Shown here one piece after another: positions 46,168 through 55,739 of a DNA stretch of 64,000 nt. The DNA comes from Pictodentalium vernedei (Eukaryota > Mollusca > Scaphopoda > Dentaliida > Dentaliidae). The notes below the pieces were generated by a model. That model was not told where the DNA came from. It did no database searches and was given only the letters and a program-made list of their open reading frames with translations. Numbering within the stretch: position 1 is the first letter of the stretch; each line of letters starts with the position of its first letter. A program made the translations under genes and the position numbers. Where the stretch lies: positions 667,448,753 through 667,512,752 of the forward strand of contig CM062296.1 in assembly GCA_031216915.1 (NCBI GenBank). The letters run 5' to 3'.

Positions 46168-46776
46168 TATCACAATGTACCAGTAAATTGATAAACGCTT
46201 CAGTTTGAATGCAAGATATTACAAAATACCTTTACTGCTTTACATGATATTCACAATTTATACAGTTCCATTATATTTTTTGTTATTTATATGATTTCCT
46301 TTCTCAAGATTACCCATTATCTATCTTGGCTGATATGACTTCAAATTCAACTGATATGTTGCCAATCTCGGCTGATATGAATCAAACCAGAGTTGTTCCC
46401 CTTGATGCACCATTACTAGGTGCAACCAATTTCTTCACAATGAAATGTTTACAATTATTTGTTGAATGCAATCCGGTGCAATCAGGAAAATTGGTGTTAC
46501 CAGGCATGGTGGAGTGCTTTGAAAGTGAGATTTGTATGATGAGGAATTAATGATGGCAACAAGAGAAGAAAGAAGAGAGTTGTACAGAAACTTCATCATA
46601 AACTGGGATTCTGAGTCATAAGCAGAGATACACTGAAGTGGGACAAGAGATAGTTCAGCTATCTGCATGTTGTGGCTTCCCCAGCGGGGAAGCCGGCACA
46701 TTCGAATAGGTGAACAAGGAGAAGAGAAAACTTCAGGCTTCATGAAAAGAATGAGAAACAATAACACTGTTAGAAA

Positions 46777-47147
46777 TTTATTTATTTATTTATTGGTGTT
46801 TAAGGTCACATACTTATGCCCAGTGACTAATCGTGACCATGACAGTTTTATGGGTGGAGGAAGCCAGAGTACCCGGAGAGAACCACTGAGCATCAACGAG
46901 CAACTGTCAGCTCCTCAGCATTCTAACTCTGTTCAAGCTCCGCTCAAGCAGGTTACAGCGGTTGAAGACATGTGCACCATTGATGTGCCATCTGCCTTAG
47001 TACATGGCATCATCGTGCCCCTATATAGGCAACGGGGATAAAGTGCCATGCCCAAGGACACAATGGAGGTCGTCCTGGACAGGGATCGAACTTGGGACAT
47101 CTTGCATTGAAGTCCAACAGTCTACCACTGAGTCACCGTGATCCCAC
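46777..47147 (-). mobile_element. tRNA-derived SINE, copy S3 (full length)
   Basis: On the minus strand the head reads GGGATCACGGTGACTCAGTG with A box (TGACTCAGTGGTAGA) and B box (AGTTCGATCCC, complement of 47087-47097). The core GTGTCCTTGGGCATGGCAC and the common body follow, ending in (AATA)n at 46777-46795. Best full-length copy in the window. Confidence 0.88.
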
Positions 47148-47215
47148 ACTGTCAGAAAACTGTAACAGATCTGAGAACATTTTGCGATTATTTGTTTTGG
47201 TTTAATAAATAAAGT

Positions 47216-47339
47216 GGTTATTACTTGGCTAGTTTCATACCAGGCGAGTTATCAACCTTCGGTAACTTCACATCAGCCTGAGACTGAAGTCACCTCGGGC
47301 TGATATTTTGGCCGATATGAAACAAACCAAGTAATAACC
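47216..47339. mobile_element. Small foldback element
   Basis: GGTTATTACTTGGCTAGTTT at the left is mirrored by GAAACAAACCAAGTAATAACC at the right. Inside is a second imperfect hairpin (CAGCCTGAGAC...CTCGGGCTG). No target duplication is evident. Confidence 0.7.
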
Positions 47340-47373
47340 TCTAATTATCAGGCAGATACTGTAATGGAAAGTA

Positions 47374-47803
47374 CAGTGGATCCCACTTAATTGGATATCC
47401 CTTGACTGAATAACCCTGTTAATTGAATATAATTTCCCAACACAAAACCATTTACCCATACCTCCAGTACAAATTTGACCTGTTAATTGAATATGAGTTA
47501 AAGAGTAAACTCCTGTTAATTGAATAAAAAATCTTGTAAACTGTCAAGAAATTACCCTGACTCTCCCCAGTTTTTCTTTTGTTTATAGACCTATTTGGCC
47601 TCAGGTCATCCAATACAGGCATTTAATCTATTATATCTTATTTGACAGAGCTCATGGAGCTCTGTCAATCAAGATATAATAGAGTAAATGCTAAGTTTAT
47701 CTCTAGAATACAGGAAAGTGACAAATCTCTGTTAATTGAATACCCCTGTTAATTGAATAATTTTCATTGGCAAAGTGGCTATTCAATTAACAGGGTTCTA
47801 TGG
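47374..47803 (+). mobile_element. Family-D MITE, copy D3
   Basis: About 430 bp, left end CAGTGGATCCCACTTAATTG after TA, right end CAGGGTTCTATGG. Central hairpin TTTGACAGAGCTCATGGAGC and mirror at 47641-47671. Confidence 0.88.
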
Positions 47804-48342
47804 TAGTATAAGTATAGTTTTATTATATACTGGTTGTAAAGTAGCCATGTATATTTTTGACATTTAGTTAGTTATTTTATTAGTTATTTGTTACAGGATG
47901 TTTAGCTCCATAGATCAGTTTGAATTCTTTTGAGGCCAATGTCAATGTTTTACCACTTAAGGGAGCATCTCATTCCCTCTTGTTTGAAACTTTTACTAAT
48001 TTTGTTGATGCAACATCCTGTAATATATACATTATGTCAACAAAGAAATATATTGGAGTCTGCAAAACGATTTTTTAAATTAAGATTTTTTTTCAGAATT
48101 ATGTGTTTTCATAATTATGTCAAAATCTGTGAAATTTCCTTCTGTGTGAAAGCCTAATTGAATCCTTACCTAGTTGTCCTTGTACCATGATTAGCAGATT
48201 ATAAATAATTTTACGAGTCTTTGATATTGATTCAAACACCTAAATTGGTATCAAAATTCCATTCTGTCCATTATTAGCTGGGATTGTATAATAGGGAGTG
48301 CCCTGGCCAGTTTGTGGGGTGGAGGGTTGGGAGGGGGGAGGC

Positions 48343-48505
48343 AAAGATGATATTTGAAAGGCATGGTCCTAACTAGGACCCCCTGGTCATTGCCCCCTCT
48401 CCCCACTTCCCTGAAGGGAAATAGGAGGCAATGACCAGAGGCTCCCAGTTAGGATTAGGGGAGGTCCCTGGAACCCCACATGATTGCCTTTCAAATATCA
48501 TCTTT
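48343..48505. repeat. Foldback repeat
   Basis: AAAGATGATATTTGAAAGGCA mirrored by TGCCTTTCAAATATCATCTTT. Inner arms with GGTCCTAACTAGGACC-type and GGTCATTGCC/GGCAATGACC matches. Tip near 48405-48425. Confidence 0.75.
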
Positions 48506-48574
48506 ACTGAGATGTTAGGACTAGACCCCCCCCCCCCCCCAGAGGAAGGGGCAACAACAAAAAATTGGATCTGT

Positions 48575-48734
48575 TATGCATCAAAAACATAGCTTATGAC
48601 CCCTTTGATGGAACAAGTTCAATGAGCTCGTTCCAATGAGAGGGCATAAGCTATGTTTAAAAACATAATGAAAATTGAATGGTAATTTTGTGAATAATCC
48701 TGGTCGGTTTTGGCCATTATGTTGGATAAAGGGT
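48575..48734 (-). mobile_element. Family-A MITE, left arm truncated
   Basis: Begins inside the hairpin (ATCAAAAACATAGCTTATGA), tip TTCAATGAGCTCG, right end ATGTTGGATAAAGGG with TTAA. About 70 bases of the left terminus are replaced by a C/A-rich stretch. Confidence 0.7.
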
Positions 48735-48774
48735 TAAACCAAATGGTCAGTGGATTGATCCTAATCAGTAATAA

Positions 48775-48910
48775 CTGCATTGTGGCCTTAGACAAGACAA
48801 CAACAAACCCTGATTACTCATGGCATGCGGGGGGAGGGTGGGGGGCATGTTGGCACTCTGTACTGTACAAGGTTGTACTGCACATTAATGGAGCACATAC
48901 CTTCAACAAC
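48775..48910 (+). mobile_element. Degenerate SINE fragment
   Basis: TGTGGCCTTAGACAAGACA, a G-rich stretch and TGTACTGCACATTAATGGAGCAC follow the SINE body order but with many changes. Confidence 0.5.
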
Positions 48911-49201
48911 CCCCCTCTGTGTAGCTCCTATATTGGAGACCATTTTAGGGCTCTATGTTGTGTGTGTGTGAAAGTTACATTGCGCCGATGTTTTTTGGGG
49001 GAAGCAGAAATTTTACGTCACTGTACAGGGCCCACTATTTTAGCTCATTTCATTGGAGAGAAGGGGTTGGTGATAGAAGGGTTGTAAGCTGTTTAATGGA
49101 AGGGTGGGAGATATGAAAAGTTAGGAAAACACATTAAGCATATTTTGTATATCTATGCCAAGAATCTTTGATGAAGAATTAATTTCTGTCTTACATTTCA
49201 G

Positions 49202-49346
49202 ATATAATACATTACTCAAGATAGTTCATCAGAGTTTACAAGACCTATTGAAGGCATTGAAGGGTCTTGTTGTAATGTCCAAGACACTAGAGAGCATAGC
49301 CAACAGCATATTTAAGAATGCAGTGCCATTAATGTGGAACAGGAAG
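49202..49346 (+). CDS. DNAH1: Axonemal dynein heavy chain, exon 5 of window
   Basis: Exon of 145 bases. Its first base completes the Arg codon split with exon 4 (AG|A), giving ...VIRYNTLL. Acceptor CATTTCAG ends at 49201 and donor GTATTA starts at 49347; ends in phase 0. Encodes HQSLQDLLKALKGLVVMS, then LESIANSIFKNAVPLMWNRK. The LKGLVVMS block is invariant in axonemal dynein heavy chains. LQDLLKALKGLVVMS matches the DNAH1 wording as I recall it, where other paralogues have IQKAIKGLVVMS. This is the strongest argument for DNAH1. Confidence 0.95.
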
Positions 49347-49999
49347 GTATTATCAATTTTTATTTAATGCTCAGGCATCAATTCACGCTGAAAAATTAAG
49401 TCATATTCCCCTGTCGGTCGGCAAAACGAAATATCAAAATGATATTTAGAAATCGATATTTCATCGTAGGTTCGGATGACGAATCACATGTACTTTAAAC
49501 GAGTCAGCACATCAGTAATGAATTCCAGAGTCCCAAATACAAACGAATTCGAATAATTGATAGTGACAGTGACTAAATCAATTCATTAAATCAGCGGTTT
49601 CAAAGTTTGACTTTCTCATTCACCTTCCAGCGAAAAGCCGAAATCACTTTCAAATTTCTTCAGTTCAACTTCACATGTCTTCAGTGCATTGAGTTCAAAA
49701 AAAATAAAATGACGTATCTTGTTATTGAAAATAAGAAAGTGGTGTTTTTTGTTATTGTTCTATTTCTTCGAAACACATTGCGATTATTTCAATTCGCCAG
49801 CCTTGGTAAATCGTAAAGTTAGGGGAGAAATAAGACGGGACTACTTTTTGTGCGGATATTCACACATTCCAATGGTTGGAGTTTGGTTGTTGTAATTTTT
49901 GTATGGACGCCGGTTCGGCACATAAATTTTGCGCCTTAATGGCAAATAAAGGCCACAAATTGGAGAGTTTGTAGTCGTAGAGCATTAAATAAAAAGAAA

Positions 50000-50154
50000 A
50001 TTCACGAAAATTTGATGAATACCGAAAATATCTCGTGAGTGGCTACAAAGAAATATGAGGATCTTCACTCGCGACTGCGTCGCTCGTGAAGATCCTCATA
50101 TTTCTTTGTAGCCACTCACGAGATATTTTTGGTATTCATCAAATTTTCGTGAAT
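50000..50154. repeat. Near-perfect 155-bp hairpin
   Basis: ATTCACGAAAATTTGATGAAT at the left and ATTCATCAAATTTTCGTGAAT at the right; arms of about 72 bases with one obvious mismatch; loop around TCGCGACTGCGTCGC. No recognised terminal motif. Confidence 0.9.
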
Positions 50155-50254
50155 ATCCTCTATGTGTTTTGCATAAATCTTGGACTTGTGTAATTATTTA
50201 ATGAGTTGGGAGAGGATCCTGGTGCTTCAGCAGTTAGCACATTGACCTTTAACT

Positions 50255-50460
50255 CTTTACCTAACATAGTGGCCAAAAACGACCAGGAAATTTATCAAAA
50301 TAAGCCTACCACAGCCTCAAATATCTTACAAATGTCTCAATAAAACCAAATAAACATAGATATTATTAGAACTGGCTTGTCGAGCTGGTTCTAATGATGT
50401 CCATATTTGTACGGTTTTATTGAAAAATTGTGCAGAATTTTTTTCTCGGAAAATGTGATT
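50255..50460 (+). mobile_element. Family-A variant MITE
   Basis: Left end CTCTTTACCTAACATAGTGG after TTAA. A hairpin with a different arm (CAATAAAACC...ATAGATATTATTAGAAC), tip GGCTTGTCGAGCTGG, and mirror to GGTTTTATTG. The right end is unclear because another hairpin (50476-50571) follows. Confidence 0.6.
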
Positions 50461-50475
50461 TAATTTATGTGATTT

Positions 50476-50571
50476 AATATATTTACAAGTTTAAGCTCGG
50501 GCGAGATGATCCACTTTGAGGATCATCTTTGGCGGGTTTGGCCCAACAGAGCTTAAACTTGTAAATATATT
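50476..50571. repeat. Hairpin with 23-base perfect arms
   Basis: AATATATTTACAAGTTTAAG CTC and its exact mirror ending AATATATT; an inner hairpin GATGATCC...GGATCATC. Confidence 0.85.
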
Positions 50572-50984
50572 CATTACCATTTGTAAATATTCATTGTTTT
50601 TGGCTACACTGTAGTTCCACCTATTTGTGTATATAAAGAGTAGTCCATATCACCTTATATCTTTGCCTTAGTTTATTTCCCTTCCCCACCTGTCACAAAT
50701 GAATATTTGAATTGAAATTGTTGTGTATAGTTGTGGGTAGATTTGGTCCAGAGATAATAATACAGTGCCACTGGTCTTATATGGTTGTTGGATTCTTAAC
50801 TCTTAACCTCCTGAGTATTTTCTTGAATTTTTTCATGAAATCCAGTCCTGGCTGCTGTGAAGCAGCCGTGACTGAACTTCATGAAAAATTCAATCAAATG
50901 TTGCTCAGCTAGGATTCATGATATGATTGGCCCAATTTACAGTGATGAATTCTGTTTAACAGAAGCCAAATTATATCCTTTCTG

Positions 50985-51399
50985 TTATTTATTTATTTAT
51001 TTTTGAAGGTTTAATGACACAGTAACAGCCAAGGTCATATCTTGTTGGTGACAGTTTTATGGGTGGAGGAAGCCGGAGAGAAGCACCGAGCAACGACAAG
51101 CAGCTGCCAGCTCCCCAACATCATAACTCTGCACTGCAGTACAGGCAGGGTTAGTTGGTTGAAGACATGTGCACCATCAACGTGCAGTACGCCTTAGTAC
51201 ACAGCATCATCGTGCCCCCCCCCCCCCCCCCCCCCCCCCATGTAGACAATCAGGATTAAGTGCCTTGCCCAGGGACAAAATGTGGGAGTCCAATTCGATC
51301 GCTCAGACAGTCATCCATCCAAGGACTAACCGGGCTCAATGTTGCTTAACTTTGGTGATCTGACGAGAACTGGTTACCACAACACCACGCCGCCCCATT
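50985..51399 (-). mobile_element. SINE copy S4 with a 5S rRNA insert in its head
   Basis: Same body, core and (AATA)n-type tail as S1-S3. The head (51311-51374), read on the minus strand, is 5S rRNA-like: TTCTCGTCAGATCACCAAAG, TTAAGCAACATTGAGCCCGG, TTAGTCCTTGGATGG. It is bounded 5' by GGCGTGGTGTTGTGGTAA, which resembles a tRNA A box, and 3' by GCGATCGAATTGGACTCCC, possibly a decayed B box. A run of 25 C (51215-51239) expands the CCCC site in the body. Confidence 0.8.
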
Positions 51400-51464
51400 G
51401 TTTCTGTTGAGAAGAGTATTGATGTCCTTGTGGGAATATCTGCTGGCAGCATGCAATGAGTTAA

Positions 51465-51672
51465 CCATCTCCACACTGATGATATCAAAATACTAATATT
51501 TCAAGCTGAAGATTTTTGGCACAAGGCAACTAGGAATTTAATAAACTCAATCTTGTTTGACAGAGCTCAATGAGCTCTGTCAAACAAGATTGAATTGTTG
51601 AAACTCCAAATTGTGTTATGGAAACTATTTGCAGCTTGAAATTTTGGTATTTTGACAGCAGTGTGCAGAAAG
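51465..51672 (+). mobile_element. Family-E foldback MITE, copy E2 (complete)
   Basis: 208 bp between TTAA (51461-51464) and TTAA (51673-51676). Ends CCATCTCCACACTG and CAGTGTGCAGAAAG. Perfect central hairpin TCAATCTTGTTTGACAGAGC with tip GAGCTCAATGAGCTC. Confidence 0.85.
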
Positions 51673-51783
51673 TTAAATTATTGCTTAATCTCTCTACAAA
51701 TGGAAAATGGATTCTTCCATTTGCTTCGGACAGAAATATATATGATGACTCCATTTAGAAACACAACATTGAAGAGGTTAACC

Positions 51784-51968
51784 CTTTACCTAAGACAGCT
51801 TGAAATGACATTTACATTTTTCCTCAAACATTACCGATAATGTTTATTTTCACTTCCAACACATGGTTTGTAATGCTTCATTGGAATAAGCTCGTTCAAG
51901 TGAGGGGTCATTAGCTATATTTTGGAAGCAAAAATTGACAAAATAAATTTTATAGGTGATTTTTCTCC
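51784..51968 (+). mobile_element. Diverged family-A MITE
   Basis: Starts CCCTTTACCTAAGACAG after TTAA (51779-51782). Centre GGAATAAGCTCGTTCAAGTG; the right part decays after AATTTTATAGGTGATTTTT. Confidence 0.6.
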
Positions 51969-51994
51969 ATGAAATAATTTCTTTATGATATTGC

Positions 51995-52950
51995 TTTGAT
52001 GCCGTCTGCCTGCCTGTTTGTCCTTCCTTCTATAAACATAGTTGGTTTCTGCCCTCTATTTAAAACTTCACTTGACCTTTTGAAATCAAACTTCACATTC
52101 GCGTTGAGCATGATCAGGGGAAGAACGCTATTCATTGGGGGTAGAGTGCCAAAGGTCAAGATCACTAACTTTGAGTTTAAAATTGGTTTCTGTCCTAACT
52201 CAAGATATTTTTCACTGTGTTGGATCACACTGGATATGCAGCTTGGACATAACAGGAGGAAGAACCAACCAAGCCTGAAAATAAGTAGACTGTCATCTGC
52301 AAAATGAGGTCCCCAGAGGGTGAATTTGGTGGTGCTACCCTGCACAGCAGGGTAGCATCACAAAATTTACCCTCTGTGAACCTCAGTCTGAATCAAGGTC
52401 TCAAGCCAAAAACAGAAAGATGTACCTAGAGGATAAATTGGCCCACTGTATGGGATATCATCCGCAAATTTACACTCTAGGGACCCTGTTTTGGAAATGA
52501 CAGGTTGCTTATATTCAGGCTTGGAACCAACCCTCTTTGGGCTTGTTGTGGCAAAGGTTAAGGTCACAGTGACCCAAAGTATGAAAATGATTTCTGTCCT
52601 TAGTTCCAGTTGATTTCTGCTCCCTATTTAAAACTCAGCCAGACTGATTGAAGCAAAACTTAACATGAGGGTTGGGAATGAGAAGAAAACCCCTATTCAT
52701 TTGGGGATTATTCAAAGGTCAATGCCACAGTCACCTTGAACTTGACATTGGTTTTTGCTTCATAACTAAAGATATCTTTTGACTGTTTTGAGTCACACTT
52801 GATGTGTAGGGTTGGACTTGATGTGAGGAAGAACCCTATTCTTTTTGGAGTTGTTCTGCCAGAGGTTAAGGTCACAATGACCCTAAATATGAAACTAGTT
52901 TCTCTCCATCCTTCCTTTACATTTTAGTTCTTGTTTGTGTTAATTTGTTG
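51995..52950 (+). repeat. Tandem-like repeat interrupted by an hAT-like MITE
   Basis: Repeated phrases: GGTTTCTGCCCTCTATTTAA / GATTTCTGCTCCCTATTTAA (52045, 52611), GGAAGAAC before CCAACCC or CCCTATT, and AGGTTAAGGTCACA (52554, 52863). Removal of 52270-52523 and one duplication restores GGAAGAACCAACCCTC, parallel to GGAAGAACCCTATTC at 52835. Confidence 0.75.
52270..52523 (+). mobile_element. hAT-like MITE with 8-bp target duplication, copy H1
   Basis: 254 bp flanked by GAACCAAC at 52262-52269 and 52524-52531. Termini CAAGCCTGAAAATAAG and CTTATATTCAGGCTTG. Inner hairpin GTGCTACCCTGCACAGCAGG and mirror. Same family as 29884-30138. Confidence 0.88.
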
Positions 52951-53262
52951 TAATTCTTAAGCCTGGTTAAAAAAATCAGCATCATTTCAGGGGGATCAGC
53001 TATCCCCGGCAGCCATCTCTAATTTATAGCCATGGTGAGATTTTTTCTTATTTGTCAGTTGAAGGGATATTATTGTGCTTCCTTATTTGCTTAAGAGGGG
53101 CTGTAGCATTTTTAAAATCAAATATTTTTATCTGTTAATTATTTGTTGAACTTTATCCAGAAGAGTTGTGTTTGCATTGTGAGGAATTTTCATTCTTCAA
53201 GAAAATAGCTAATCTCTCATCTGTTAGCAAGACTTATTAAAAATAACACTATTATTTTTCAG

Positions 53263-53358
53263 GCCTACCCATCTGTAAAACCGCTAGCATCCTGGGTTAC
53301 TGATTTGGTCACAAGAATAAGCTTTATTACAGAATGGATTAACCATGGAGTACCAAAG
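53263..53358 (+). CDS. DNAH1: Axonemal dynein heavy chain, exon 6 of window
   Basis: Exon of 96 bases (32 codons, phase 0). Acceptor TTTTTCAG ends at 53262 and donor GTAAAA begins at 53359. Encodes [20 protein letters not shown] and [12 protein letters not shown]. The YPSxKPLxSW start and the xxW-x-x-x-G-x-P end are standard in the dynein C-terminal domain. The next exon should begin with a V/T-FW-x-S-G-F-F-F-P-Q block; I do not find it before 64000, so intron 6 exceeds 10.6 kb. Confidence 0.94.
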
Positions 53359-53384
53359 GTAAAATATGTTTTTGTTTGCTGTAT

Positions 53385-53706
53385 TCTAGTGATATCCTGA
53401 GCATTTTATTCTATTATATCTTGTTTGACAGAGCTGTCAAACAAGATATAATAGATTGAATGCCTATATTTTATGTTTTGAAGCCAAATAGGTCTACAAG
53501 TGTACAGAATTCAGTGACTGTCAGAATAATTCTTTGATATTTTCCATGATTTTTTTAATTCAATTAACAGGTGTTTTCTCTATAACCTATATGAAATTAA
53601 CAGATAAAATTTGTATTGAAGGTGAGCTAAATGGTTTGATTTTTTAAAATTATATGCAATAACAGGATTCTACAGTTATGAGATATCCATTTAAGTGGGC
53701 TCAACT
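53385..53706 (-). mobile_element. Family-D MITE, inverse, interrupted at its end
   Basis: Central hairpin TTTGACAGAGCTGTCAAA (tip shortened) at 53426-53443, CAATTAACAGG repeats, and terminal ATCCATTTAAGTGGGCTCAACT. The last bases of the element resume at 59104 beyond a 5.4-kb insertion. Confidence 0.8.
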
Positions 53707-53962
53707 TAGGCTCCTGCGGAAATTCAAATACAACCAAATCAAATACCAAATCAAACACTGCACACTATTCATGAATCGAATCAAATATTGAATCAAATAC
53801 AACACAATTGTTATTAGTTGTATCTCGAGAGTCACAGTCTGTCTGCAATTCCAGATTGGGAGGGGAGGGGGGTAACAGGTAGACAGCCAATCTGGCTATG
53901 TCATCTCCCTCAGTATACATATCAATACTACTTGTACTATATAACTGTAACTGTTTTTTTAA

Positions 53963-54207
53963 CCGTTTACCCAACGTAACGGCCAAAACCGGCCAGCGCT
54001 ATTCTCAAAAATCGCCAATTAATTTTCATTATTTCTTTCATGTTTTGTCTCAAAAACATAGGTTATGACCCCTCATTGGAACGAGCTCATCGAGCTCGTT
54101 CCAATAAGGGGTCATAACCTATGTTTTTGAGACAAAAAATGAAAACAATTTGTTATTCAAGAATTTTTTTTTGCAAGTGTCGTCTGCTTTTCATGTTAGG
54201 TAAAGGG
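53963..54207 (+). mobile_element. Family-A foldback MITE, copy A5 (complete)
   Basis: 245 bp between TTAA (53959-53962) and TTAA (54208-54211). Ends CGTTTACCCAACGTAACGG and ATGTTAGGTAAAGGG; tip CGAGCTCATCGAGCTCG. Confidence 0.9.
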
Positions 54208-54299
54208 TTAAGTATACTGTAAATAAAGAATCTGTTGCAATTTGCAATCTGCTTTAAAAAGTTTGTAAACTTCTCACAATATAAAGATTAAAAGTCAAG

Positions 54300-55470
54300 T
54301 CAGTTCAAACCATAAGGATGTATGGTTTTCAAGATAAAAATCCAATGTGGTTCCTTATCACGCCTGATTCATGTGATTTGGTCGAGGTCAGGGTCACTTG
54401 GAAGTACATCAGTAATACAGAATTCCAAATTGTTGGACGAGTGGTCCGATTCATTATAGTGTTTGCTGACAGGTTTATCAAGTTTGTTTCTGATATCCCT
54501 TAAATGTTCCAAGATACGGACGCAAAATACGCGTTTAGTTTCACCGACATATTGTATTTTGCATTTGTTGCAGGTCAAAAGGTAAATCACATTTCTGCTT
54601 TGGCAGTTGTGTCTGCCTTTTAACTTGAATTTCTGTTTGGTGTTCGAACCTTGGAACTAATTGCTGTTGGGTAACTTGGGGCAGATTAGGTAATTGGAGA
54701 TGTCAGAAGGTCGGAAAGGATTGAGAATGCTCCGTCCACTGATTTCTGGTCGATGGGGCAGATACTCTACTTTCGACTGAACTAAAATGTTGCATAGGTT
54801 TTGATTTCTACAGAACACCAATAGTGGCATGTCCAGAAAAAGATCACTGCATGTGTTGGAGAGCTGGAGAATGGGCCATCGTTTCCTAATGTCATTGAAT
54901 AAGGTATAACTGTCAGGTTCATAGTTGATGACAAATGGTATTCTATTATTGTCCTTCTTGGCACGGCGTATGAACAGAGTGTCCCTGTCCATACCCTTTG
55001 CCTTGATGAAGGCTCCTGAAGTATGGCTTGTGGGTAGTGCCTGTCATTATAATATCATATCGTGTTGAGGGCATTTTTCTCAAAGTCGTCCTCATTGGTA
55101 CATATTAGGGGGACCCACAGGAGTTGTCCATAGGGATCACTGGCCTTACAAGGGTAAGGATGACTGGAGTTGAAATCCAGATGACTGAGAGTGTCTGTTT
55201 TTTTGGTGTGTAGGCCCGTACAGAGCTTTTTCCATTACGGATGATTGTGACCGAAAGGTCAGAATATTCCGCTGTGAATGTTATGGAGTGGTGGATCTCG
55301 TTACAGTATTTCAAAAACTGCTTGAAGGCCAGTGACCTGATGACCTGCACACAATAAAAGAGTTGACAACCAAGCAACACACACCTGGTCAGAATAAGAG
55401 GGGAGGCAACTCTTACCAACTTTGCCACACTCTTACCATCAACCCCGATCACTAACCCCGAACATGACCT
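54300..55470 (-). pseudogene. Penelope-like element: RT thumb to GIY-YIG endonuclease, 5' truncated
   Basis: Minus strand, three frames. 55105-55460: FLKYCNEIHHSITFTAEYSD and LSVTIIRNGK, the region that follows the RT active site in GIY-YIG-bearing Penelope-like elements. 54657-54992: MDRDTLFIRRAKK, RIPFVINYEP and KRWPILQ, the usual linker. 54369-54590: MIYLLTCNKCKIQYVGETKR with Arg and EHLRDI further on, the GIY-YIG nuclease core with its Cys pair. The final WIFILKTIHPYGLN ends at the stop at 54300-54302. The RT palm (YADD) is missing, and several frameshifts exist, so it is a dead 3' fragment. Confidence 0.85.
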
Positions 55471-55739
55471 TTTAGAGGAATAACAGCAGTAGCAAGGGAG
55501 GCAATCCCGCTCATAACATCACCATTCATGTTTACAGTGCACACACACACACATTCCAAATGAAAGTGTCAATGACAGTGTAGCTAAATTTGTGTGTTGT
55601 GTTTGATGAAAAGGATAATGTTCAATGTTTATGAAAGGATTATGAAATAAGACAAGAATTGTGATAATTGGGAATATGTTCATTTCTGTTCCCTGTATGC
55701 TATGTTTTTGATAAAAATAATATGAGGTGTACACTGTAC

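Larger units (their letters stand above)
44669..49201 (+). other. Intron 4 of the dynein gene
   Basis: 4,533-base intron in phase 2, full of MITEs and SINE pieces listed separately. A family-D fragment (TTCAATTAACAGGTTTATTC) lies at 44825-44870. 47804-48340 and 48910-49200 hold nothing recognisable beyond G-runs. Confidence 0.75.
49347..53262 (+). other. Intron 5 of the dynein gene
   Basis: 3,916-base phase-0 intron. 49347-49995 and 52955-53260 show nothing recognisable. A family-G-like fragment (TTAACCTCCTGAGTATTTTC at about 50803, with hairpin GGCTGCTGTGAAGCAGCC) lies at 50803-50925; a mirror-like end (AAATACTCGGCAGGTTAGG) is near 30510. Confidence 0.65.
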
